DNA of 64,000 nt from Paenirhodobacter ferrireducens. GTDB lineage: Bacteria > Pseudomonadota > Alphaproteobacteria > Rhodobacterales > Rhodobacteraceae. Location of the stretch: contig NZ_SAVB01000015.1 of the NCBI RefSeq assembly GCF_004022265.1, positions 62,001 to 126,000 of the forward strand, in the 5' to 3' direction. Numbering within the stretch: the first letter of the stretch is position 1; every line of letters starts with the position of its first letter. Positions 57,672 to 64,000 of this stretch are shown here, in pieces. A model generated the notes under the pieces. It had not been told where the DNA came from. It did not search any database and saw only the letters and a list, made by a program, of their open reading frames with translations. Position numbers and translations under genes: made by a program.

Positions 57672-58487
57672 TTATCCCCTGCTATTCGCCGCGGCATGCC
57701 GGGCAAGAAGTTCACTCGCGAGCGCGCGATAGGCCGTCGCCCCACGCGAGCCGGAATCATAACTGGTGACCGGCATCGCATAGGACGGCGCCTCGGACAC
57801 CCGCACGTTGCGCGGAATCATCGTGCGGAACACGAGTTCGCCCAGCGTGTTGCGCGCATCCGCCTCGACCAGCTGCGAGAGGTTGTTGCGCACGTCATAC
57901 ATGGTCAGAACCACGCCTTCGATGCGCAGGTCGCGATTCGCGCTCTGCCGCACCTCGCGGATCGTCAGCATCAGCTGCGACAGGCCTTCGAGCGCGAAGA
58001 ATTCCGCCTGCAGCGGCACCAGAACCGAATGCGCCGCGACCATCGCGTTCACCGTCAGCTGATTGAGCGACGGCGGGCAGTCGATCAGCACGTAATCAAG
58101 CGCGAAAGCGTCGATGTCCGGCTGACGCAGCGCATCATGCAGAAGAAAGCTGCGTTTTTCGTTCGAGACCAGCTCCATATCGGCCGAGGACAGATCGGTG
58201 GTCGCCGGGCAGATCCACAGCCCCTCGATGCCGGTCTCCTGCACGACCGAGGAAATCGGCGCGTCTTCGAGGATCAGCTCGTAGGTGCTCGATTTCCGGT
58301 CTTCAGTTTCAAGGCCAAGCCCGGTCGAGGCGTTGCCCTGCGGGTCGAGATCAACCAGCAGAACGCGTTGCCCGGCTTCGACAAGCGCCGCGGCAAGGTT
58401 GATCGCGGTGGTGGTCTTGCCCACCCCGCCCTTCTGGTTGGCGACGGCGATGATTCTGGGCCCGGGCGGCCGAGTCGGATCAGACAC
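57672..58487 (-). CDS. parA: Chromosome partitioning ATPase ParA
   Basis: ParA is the Walker-type ATPase that drives chromosome segregation. It has 271 residues, with the deviant Walker A KGGVGKTTTAINLAAAL near residue 20, VLLVDLDPQGNASTGLG, VLIDCPPSLNQLTVNAMVAA (Walker B), and VVLTMYDVRNNLSQ. It starts at GTG, overlapping the rsmG stop by eight bases, and is followed by parB. The order mnmE-mnmG-rsmG-parA-parB is the conserved origin-proximal set. Confidence 0.96.
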   Translation of the reverse strand: MSDPTRPPGPRIIAVANQKGGVGKTTTAINLAAALVEAGQRVLLVDLDPQGNASTGLGLETEDRKSSTYELILEDAPISSVVQETGIEGLWICPATTDLSSADMELVSNEKRSFLLHDALRQPDIDAFALDYVLIDCPPSLNQLTVNAMVAAHSVLVPLQAEFFALEGLSQLMLTIREVRQSANRDLRIEGVVLTMYDVRNNLSQLVEADARNTLGELVFRTMIPRNVRVSEAPSYAMPVTSYDSGSRGATAYRALASELLARHAAANSRG

Positions 58488-59100
58488 GTTTCACTCCATC
58501 GATCTGCAGGATAACGGCTTCGGACTCGGTCTCGCTGGGATGCGGGTTGAGGTGAAAGGACCACCTTTCTTGCGCCGGCGCAAGCTCTTCGCGCCACCGC
58601 GCCCCTTTCGGGAACAGACAGGTGCCGCCGGGGGCAAGGTGGCGCTCGGCAAAGCCAAGAAGATCGGTCAGCGACGCAAGCGCCCGGGCACTGAGAATAT
58701 CGGCCTGAAGCGGCGCAAGCGCCTCGATCCGGTCGCTTTTCACCGCAACGGAAAGGCCGAGTTCGCGCGCCGCGGTCATCAGGAAGGCGGACTTGCGCCG
58801 GTCGCTTTCGACCAGCGTCACCGCCAGATCGGGGCGCTTTTCCGCCGCCAGCACCGCGATCACCAGCCCGGGGAAGCCGCCGCCACTGCCCAGATCGGCC
58901 CAGTGCCGCGCCGTTTCCGGGCCAAGCGCGAAGATCTGCGCCGAATCGAGGAAATGCCGCGTCCAGACCTGTGACAGCGTCTGCGGCGAGACCAGATTGA
59001 TCGCCCCATTCCACTTACGCAGAAGCGCCTCGTAGGCAGTCAGCCGGTCGAGTGTTTCACGTGAAACATCGACCGCCGCGGAAAAGACCTCGACGCTCAT
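58480..59100 (-). CDS. rsmG: 16S rRNA (guanine-N7) methyltransferase RsmG (GidB)
   Basis: RsmG methylates G527 of 16S rRNA; loss gives low-level streptomycin resistance. It has 206 residues, with the SAM-binding region [66 protein letters not shown] and FPKGARW. Its fourth-last base before the mnmG stop overlaps (ATGA). Codons 12-17 (VSRET region) contain a perfect parS site, conserved here by the encoded DVSRETLD sequence. Confidence 0.95.
   Translation of the reverse strand: MSVEVFSAAVDVSRETLDRLTAYEALLRKWNGAINLVSPQTLSQVWTRHFLDSAQIFALGPETARHWADLGSGGGFPGLVIAVLAAEKRPDLAVTLVESDRRKSAFLMTAARELGLSVAVKSDRIEALAPLQADILSARALASLTDLLGFAERHLAPGGTCLFPKGARWREELAPAQERWSFHLNPHPSETESEAVILQIDGVKRV
59053..59068. 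promoter_or_regulatory. parS site 1 (ParB binding), inside rsmG
   Basis: TGTTTCACGTGAAACA, a perfect 16-base palindrome matching the bacterial parS consensus. It lies within codons about 11-16 of rsmG, roughly 1.4 kb from parB. Confidence 0.93.
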
Positions 59101-60968
59101 GCCGAGGCCACCCGGCTGGCCTGACGCAGGCTGGCAAGGATCAGCGCCAGTGCCGCGGGCGTCACACCATCGACCCGGCTGGCCTGTGCGAGCGTCTGCG
59201 GCCGCGCCCGGCCGAACTTCAGCTTCAGCTCGTTCGACAGGCCCGAAAGCGCCGTGTAATCGAAATCGGCCGGAATTTCCCAGTTTTCGTCGCGCTTCAT
59301 CGCCGCCACATCGCGCTCCTGCCGCTCGATATAGCTGGCATAAAGCGCGTCTTTCGCCAGCTGATCGGCGATCTCGGCCGGAAGCTCCGCAATCTGCGGG
59401 AACACAGCCGACACTTCGGTCAGGCCGATGTCCGGGAAGGACAGAAGCTCGAAGGCCGAGCGTTTGCTGCCGTCCTGATTCACCTTCAGCCCGGCGGAAA
59501 TCGCCTGCTTCGGTGTCAGGATCAGCGAATCGAGCAGTGCGCGGCCGGCGTCCAGCGCCTCCATCTTCTGCGCAAAGGCCTTCTGCCGCTCCGCCCCCAC
59601 GCAGCCAAGCGCGATCCCCATCGGGGTCAGCCGCTGGTCAGCGTTGTCGGCGCGCAGCGACAGCCGGAATTCGGCGCGCGAGGTGAACATGCGGTAAGGC
59701 TCTGCCACACCGCGCGTCACAAGATCGTCGATCATCACGCCGATATAGCTGTTCGTGCGGCTGAAGACGGCCGGCCCCTGCCCCTGCGCGCCGCGCGCCG
59801 CGTTCAGCCCGGCCACCAGCCCCTGCGCCGCCGCCTCTTCATAGCCGGTGGTGCCGTTGATCTGTCCGGCAAGGTAAAGTCCGGGCTGCTCGCGCAGTTC
59901 CAGCGTCGGGCTCAGCGCGCGCGGATCGACGAAATCATATTCGATCGCATAGCCCGGCTGCAGGATCCGCACCTCTTCAAGGCCACGGATCGAGCGGACG
60001 TAAACCTCCTGCACATCGACCGGCAGCGAGGTGGAAATGCCGTTCGGATAGATCGTGTCGTCGTCCAGCCCCTCGGGCTCCAGGAACACCTGATGCGAGG
60101 TCTTGTCGGCAAAGCGCACGACCTTGTCCTCGATCGACGGGCAATAGCGCGGCCCGACCCCCTCGATATGGCCGCCATACATCGCCGAGCGGCCAAGGTT
60201 CTCGCGGATCACCTCGTGTGTGCGCTCGTTCGTATGGGTGATGCCGCAGGAGATCTGCCGCACGAAGGGCGCCTTGTGCAGGAAGCTGAACATCGCCGGA
60301 TCGTCATCGCCGGGCTGGCTGTCGAGAACCGACCAGTCGATGGTGCGTCCATCGAGCCGCGGCGGCGTTCCGGTCTTCAGCCGGCCAAGCGGCAAGGCCA
60401 GATCGCGCAGCCGGTCGGCCAGCGCGATCGACGGCTTGTCGCCGATGCGGCCGCCGGGCTGGCGCTGATCGCCGATATGGATGACGCCGTGCAGGAAGGT
60501 GCCGGTGGTCAGCACCGCCGCCGCCGCGCCGATCTCGCTGCCATCGGCCAGCCGAACCCCGGCGACGCGGCCCTCGGTCACGATCAGATCGGCGACTTCG
60601 CCCTCGATCACCTCGAGGTTTTCCTGCAGCTCGGTCAGCCGCGCCATCGCCTGGCGATAGAGCTTGCGGTCGGCCTGTGCGCGCGGGCCCTGCACCGCCG
60701 GCCCCTTGCGCCGGTTCAGCAGGCGGAACTGGATGCCGGCGAAATCGGCCGCACGCCCCATCACGCCGTCGAGCGCATCGATCTCGCGCACCAGGTGGCC
60801 CTTGCCTAGCCCACCGATTGCAGGGTTGCACGACATCACGCCGATCGCCTCGCGCCGCAGCGTGACCAGTGCCGTGCGCGCCCCTGCCCGGGCCGCTGCA
60901 TGGGCTGCCTCGGTGCCGGCATGCCCCCCGCCGACGACGATGACGTCAAGATGTTTCACGTGAAACAC
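59097..60968 (-). CDS. mnmG: tRNA uridine 5-carboxymethylaminomethyl modification enzyme MnmG (GidA)
   Basis: MnmG is the FAD-dependent partner of MnmE, which modifies the wobble uridine of several tRNAs. It has 623 residues from GTG at 60968: FAD motif [19 protein letters not shown] near residue 11, [31 protein letters not shown]-type sequence ([14 protein letters not shown]), [19 protein letters not shown], and the C-terminal [10 protein letters not shown] parS palindrome overlaps the first six codons. A second GTG three codons in, eight bases after GAGGAG, may be the true start. It overlaps rsmG by four bases. Confidence 0.95.
   Translation of the reverse strand: MFHVKHLDVIVVGGGHAGTEAAHAAARAGARTALVTLRREAIGVMSCNPAIGGLGKGHLVREIDALDGVMGRAADFAGIQFRLLNRRKGPAVQGPRAQADRKLYRQAMARLTELQENLEVIEGEVADLIVTEGRVAGVRLADGSEIGAAAAVLTTGTFLHGVIHIGDQRQPGGRIGDKPSIALADRLRDLALPLGRLKTGTPPRLDGRTIDWSVLDSQPGDDDPAMFSFLHKAPFVRQISCGITHTNERTHEVIRENLGRSAMYGGHIEGVGPRYCPSIEDKVVRFADKTSHQVFLEPEGLDDDTIYPNGISTSLPVDVQEVYVRSIRGLEEVRILQPGYAIEYDFVDPRALSPTLELREQPGLYLAGQINGTTGYEEAAAQGLVAGLNAARGAQGQGPAVFSRTNSYIGVMIDDLVTRGVAEPYRMFTSRAEFRLSLRADNADQRLTPMGIALGCVGAERQKAFAQKMEALDAGRALLDSLILTPKQAISAGLKVNQDGSKRSAFELLSFPDIGLTEVSAVFPQIAELPAEIADQLAKDALYASYIERQERDVAAMKRDENWEIPADFDYTALSGLSNELKLKFGRARPQTLAQASRVDGVTPAALALILASLRQASRVASA
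60952..60967. promoter_or_regulatory. parS site 2 (ParB binding), at the mnmG start
   Basis: TGTTTCACGTGAAACA, a perfect parS palindrome 1.9 kb from site 1. It covers the mnmG initiation region and encodes FHVKH. Confidence 0.93.
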
Positions 60969-60971
60969 TCC

Positions 60972-62255
60972 TCACTTGCCGATGCAGAAGCTCGCGAAAA
61001 TCTCGTCGAGAAGATGCTCCACATCCACCCGCCCGACCATGGATTCAAGCACCCGAGCCGCCTGACGCAGCCCTTCGGAGGCCAGCTCGACCCGATCGGA
61101 CCCGCGCAATACCTCATTTCGCGCCGATTCCAAAGCCTGAAATGCGCGCTCCATCGCCACCCGATGCCGCTCGCGCGTCATCACGCCGGCCCCTGCGGCA
61201 CGATCTTGCAGCCGCGCGGTGACCTCGGCGACCAGCCGGTCAAGGCCCGCCCCAGTCTTGCCCGACACGGCGAGCCCCTCGCCTGCGTGAAGATCGGCCT
61301 TGCCCTGCACGACCAGATCGCCCGGCTCGGGCAGCAGCAGCGGCACTTCCGCCCCGTCGAGCAGGAAGATCCGCAGATCGGCCTGCGCCGCCCGGGCAAG
61401 CGCGCGCTCGACGCCGATCGCCTCGACCACATCGCCGGTCTCGCGCAGCCCGGCGGTGTCCAGCAGGGTGACAGCCAGACCGCCTAGGTCCATCCGCACC
61501 TCGATCACGTCGCGGGTCGTGCCGGCGATTTCCGAGGTGATCGCCGCCTCACGCCCGGCCAGCGCGTTCAGCAGCGTCGACTTGCCGGCATTCGGCCGCC
61601 CGACGATCGCCACCTCGAATCCCTCGCGCACGCGCTCCGCCGCCCCTACCCGCGCAATCTGGTCACGCAGCGCGGCGATGACACCGTCGATCAGTGTGGT
61701 CACCTCGGGACTCACATCGACGGGCACCTCTTCATCGGCAAAGTCGATGGTCGCTTCGAGCAGCGCCGCCGCCCGGATCAGCCGGGCGCGCCAATCCTCG
61801 ACCACCTGCCCGACCGAGCCCGACAGAACCGCCAGCGCCTGCTTGCGCTGCGCCTCGGTTTCCGCCTCGATCAGGTCCGACAGGCCCTCGACCTGGGCAA
61901 GGTCGAGCCGGCCGTTTTCCAGCGCGCGGCGGGTGAATTCGCCGGGTTCGGCCAGCCGCAGCCCCTCGATGCCCCCAAGCGCCCGCAGCACCGCGGCGAC
62001 CGTCGCCACCGCGCCATGCACATGCAGCTCGGCCACCTCTTCGCCGGTGAAACTCGCGCCGGCGGCAAAGCACAGCACCACCGCCTCGTCGAACTCGTCC
62101 CCCGCCAGCCGCAGCCGGCGCAGCCCGGCCTGGCGCGGCACGGGCAAGGACCCGGCCAGCATCTCGGCCGCCGCCCAGGCCCGCGGGCCGGAAATGCGGA
62201 CGACCGCGACGCCCGCCTTTCCGCGAGCCGTCGCCAGGGCGAAGATGGTGTCCAT
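60972..62255 (-). CDS. mnmE: tRNA modification GTPase MnmE (TrmE)
   Basis: MnmE is the GTPase that works with MnmG to modify wobble uridines. It has 427 residues: an N-terminal formyl-THF-binding domain ([46 protein letters not shown]), a central helical domain, and a G domain inserted in it ([45 protein letters not shown]), ending in the catalytic Cys tail CIGK. It lies between rho and mnmG with short gaps of 3 and 13 bases. Confidence 0.96.
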   Translation of the reverse strand: MDTIFALATARGKAGVAVVRISGPRAWAAAEMLAGSLPVPRQAGLRRLRLAGDEFDEAVVLCFAAGASFTGEEVAELHVHGAVATVAAVLRALGGIEGLRLAEPGEFTRRALENGRLDLAQVEGLSDLIEAETEAQRKQALAVLSGSVGQVVEDWRARLIRAAALLEATIDFADEEVPVDVSPEVTTLIDGVIAALRDQIARVGAAERVREGFEVAIVGRPNAGKSTLLNALAGREAAITSEIAGTTRDVIEVRMDLGGLAVTLLDTAGLRETGDVVEAIGVERALARAAQADLRIFLLDGAEVPLLLPEPGDLVVQGKADLHAGEGLAVSGKTGAGLDRLVAEVTARLQDRAAGAGVMTRERHRVAMERAFQALESARNEVLRGSDRVELASEGLRQAARVLESMVGRVDVEHLLDEIFASFCIGK

Positions 62256-62268
62256 CGGTCGAAAGACC

Positions 62269-63552
62269 TCAGCCGTTCATCGAATCGAAGAACTCGGCGT
62301 TCGACTTCGTCTGCTTCAGCTTGGAGATCAGGAACTCGATCGCATCAGTGGTGCCCATCGGGTTCAGGATGCGGCGCAGCAGATAGGTCTTCTGCAGGTC
62401 CTTCTGGTCGACCAGCAGGTCTTCCTTGCGGGTGCCCGACTTGAGGATGTCCATCGCCGGGAAGACGCGCTTGTCCGCCACCTTGCGGTCGAGCACGATT
62501 TCCGAGTTGCCGGTGCCCTTGAACTCTTCGAAGATCACCTCGTCCATGCGCGAGCCGGTGTCGATCAGCGCGGTCGCGATGATCGTCAGCGAACCGCCCT
62601 CCTCGATGTTGCGCGCGGCACCGAAGAAGCGCTTCGGCCGCTGCAGCGCGTTCGCGTCGACACCGCCGGTCAGCACTTTGCCCGAGCTCGGCACCACGGT
62701 GTTGTAGGCGCGGCCAAGGCGGGTGATCGAGTCGAGCAGGATCACCACATCGCGCTTGTGCTCGACCAGGCGCTTCGCCTTCTCGATCACCATCTCGGCC
62801 ACCGCGACGTGCCGCGTCGCCGGTTCGTCGAAGGTCGAGGAGATCACCTCGCCCTTCACCGAACGCTGCATGTCGGTCACTTCTTCCGGACGCTCGTCGA
62901 TCAGCAGCACGATCAGGTAGCATTCCGGATGATTGGTCGCGATCGAATGCGCGATGTTCTGCAGCAGAACCGTCTTACCCGTGCGCGGCGGCGCCACGAT
63001 CAGGCCACGCTGCCCCTTCCCGATCGGCGCCACGAGGTCGATGATCCGCGCCGAACGATCCTTGATCGTCGGATCCTCGATTTCCATCTTCAGCCGTTCG
63101 TCCGGGTAAAGCGGCGTGAGGTTGTCGAAGGCGACCTTGTGGCGCGCCTTGTCCGGATCCTCGAAGTTGATCCGCTCGACCGAGGTCAGGGCAAAATAGC
63201 GCTCGTTTTCGCCGGGCGCACGGATGATGCCCTCGACCGTGTCGCCGGTGCGCAGGCTGTATTGCCGGATCATCTCGGGCGAGACGTAGATGTCGTCAGG
63301 GCCAGGCAGATAGTTCGCCTCGGGCGAGCGCAGGAAGCCGAACCCGTCCTGCAGCACCTCGAGCACACCGTCACCGCCGATCTCGACGCCTTCCTCGGCA
63401 TGCTCTTTCAGGATCGAGAACATCATCTCGCCCTTGCGCATGGTCGAGGCGTTCTCGATTTCCCAGTCCTCGGCCATGGCGAGCAGGTCCTTCGGGCTTT
63501 TCGCCTTCAGATCCGCAAGATTGAGCCGTTCGGTTTCGGTGTTCATCGGCAT
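62269..63552 (-). CDS. rho: Transcription termination factor Rho
   Basis: Rho is the RNA-dependent ATPase hexamer that ends transcription of untranslated RNA. It has 427 residues with an N-terminal helix bundle ([19 protein letters not shown]), an RNA-binding OLD/CSD domain ([27 protein letters not shown]), Walker A APPRTGKT and the ATPase region with [32 protein letters not shown], then [10 protein letters not shown]. Two in-frame ATGs (63552 and 63546) are possible starts. It lies upstream of mnmE and downstream of hemJ on the minus strand. Confidence 0.96.
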   Translation of the reverse strand: MPMNTETERLNLADLKAKSPKDLLAMAEDWEIENASTMRKGEMMFSILKEHAEEGVEIGGDGVLEVLQDGFGFLRSPEANYLPGPDDIYVSPEMIRQYSLRTGDTVEGIIRAPGENERYFALTSVERINFEDPDKARHKVAFDNLTPLYPDERLKMEIEDPTIKDRSARIIDLVAPIGKGQRGLIVAPPRTGKTVLLQNIAHSIATNHPECYLIVLLIDERPEEVTDMQRSVKGEVISSTFDEPATRHVAVAEMVIEKAKRLVEHKRDVVILLDSITRLGRAYNTVVPSSGKVLTGGVDANALQRPKRFFGAARNIEEGGSLTIIATALIDTGSRMDEVIFEEFKGTGNSEIVLDRKVADKRVFPAMDILKSGTRKEDLLVDQKDLQKTYLLRRILNPMGTTDAIEFLISKLKQTKSNAEFFDSMNG

Positions 63553-63683
63553 TCCATCCGCAAAGGGCGCCGGCCGGCGTCCCGGCAGCGCGTGTCCATC
63601 GTCGTCTTCAGAAGAACCTGTCGGCCGGACGGCCGGGGCTGACTTCGCAGATAAGCCCTGAGGGGCCGCGAGTCAACGAATGC

Positions 63684-64000
63684 TCAGAACTTCACGATCA
63701 CCGCGAGCACGATGACGATCATCAGAAGCGTCGGAACTTCGTTCATCATCCGCCACTGCCGCCCGGTCATCCGGTTCTCGCCGGCGATGAAGCGCTTGCG
63801 CGCGACCTCGAGGAAGAAATGATAGCCGGTCATCGCAATCACTGCGGCCCCCTTCGCCCAGGGCCAGGCAGCGGTCCAGTCGATCACCGCCGGGGTGACG
63901 ACAAGCAGCAGCCCGAAGACCCAGGTCGAGATCATCGCCGGTGCCATGATCGCCTTCATCAACAGACGTTCCTGATGACGGAAGAGCAGCTCCATGTCCG
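63684..64000 (-). CDS. hemJ: HemJ-type protoporphyrinogen oxidase (UPF0093), C-terminal part
   Basis: HemJ oxidises protoporphyrinogen IX to protoporphyrin IX in the inner membrane in bacteria that lack HemG/HemY oxidases. The frame is open to the window edge, so the N-terminus with the first helix is outside. The visible 105 residues match the family end: ERLLMKAIMAPAMISTWVFGLLL, then KGAAVIAMTGYHFFLEVARKRF, ENRMTGRQWRMMNEVPTLLMIVIVLAVIV. An internal ATG at 63995 is not a credible start, because conserved HemJ sequence continues upstream in relatives. Neighbour rho fits the usual rho-hemJ-hemE order near the origin. Confidence 0.9.
   Translation of the reverse strand, partial: DMELLFRHQERLLMKAIMAPAMISTWVFGLLLVVTPAVIDWTAAWPWAKGAAVIAMTGYHFFLEVARKRFIAGENRMTGRQWRMMNEVPTLLMIVIVLAVIVKF

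Noticed and set aside
58484-58493. A third parS near the parA start (CACGTTTCAC)
   Set aside because: Only half of the palindrome is present.
56767-64000. Replication origin near the parAB-mnmG cluster
   Set aside because: No cluster of DnaA boxes or AT-rich segment was seen; the origin is probably beyond the hemJ edge.

Overview
The window is dense, GC-rich alphaproteobacterial chromosome. Gene content and local gene orders (addA-trxA, hslVU, smr-mltA-tim44 facing fxsA-secB, hemD-mic60-hemY, tsaD-gpsA, parB-parA-rsmG-mnmG-mnmE-rho-hemJ, phyR facing nepR-ecfG) point to the Rhodobacterales (Rhodobacter/Paracoccus-like). The genus cannot be fixed from sequence alone. No phage, transposase, CRISPR array or clear pseudogene was seen. 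Most genes start inside or right beside the previous stop codon (ATGA/GTGA overlaps), so the region is packed into operons.

Layout: 1-10.9 kb holds recombination repair (addA, partial), thioredoxin, an orphan capsule-type glycosyltransferase-like gene, the HslVU protease, an alpha/beta-hydrolase lipoprotein, an Smr protein, a transglycosylase, a Tim44-like protein, FxsA, SecB and IPP isomerase. 11.0-16.4 kb encodes TamA/TamB. 16.4-20.4 kb holds a LysR regulator facing glutaryl-CoA dehydrogenase, a YihY membrane protein and a tandem universal stress protein. 20.5-25.8 kb is a general stress response (GSR) locus: phyR facing nepR-ecfG-histidine kinase, followed by a PLD-like protein and two tiny membrane proteins. 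Sequences fitting the EcfG promoter (GGAAC-N16/17-CGTT) precede phyR, nepR, the PLD-like gene and both small membrane genes, so the whole block looks like one self-contained stress regulon.

25.8-32.2 kb is a complete N-type ATPase operon, atpDCQRBEFAG on the minus strand. It lacks a delta gene, but its b subunit carries a delta-like C-terminus. A tRNA-Thr(CGT) lies just upstream. 32.6-36.1 kb is hemD-mic60-hemY, and 36.2-38.9 kb is tsaD-gpsA-yciI-EVE. A CbiX-like gene and a Pho box precede pstSCAB-phoU-phoB (39.9-46.1 kb). Then come a PfkB sugar kinase, the fused malic enzyme MaeB, MutS, the hrcA-grpE heat-shock pair, and rph followed by an in-frame rdgB-Rid fusion and hemW. The end (56.8-64 kb) is the origin-proximal segregation and tRNA-modification cluster, with two perfect parS palindromes inside rsmG and mnmG, then rho and a partial hemJ.

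The observations most worth following are the GSR block with its degenerate PLD-like member, the rdgB-Rid fusion, the b-delta-like subunit of the N-ATPase, and a tRNA terminator that uses the tRNA's own CCA end as part of its stem.
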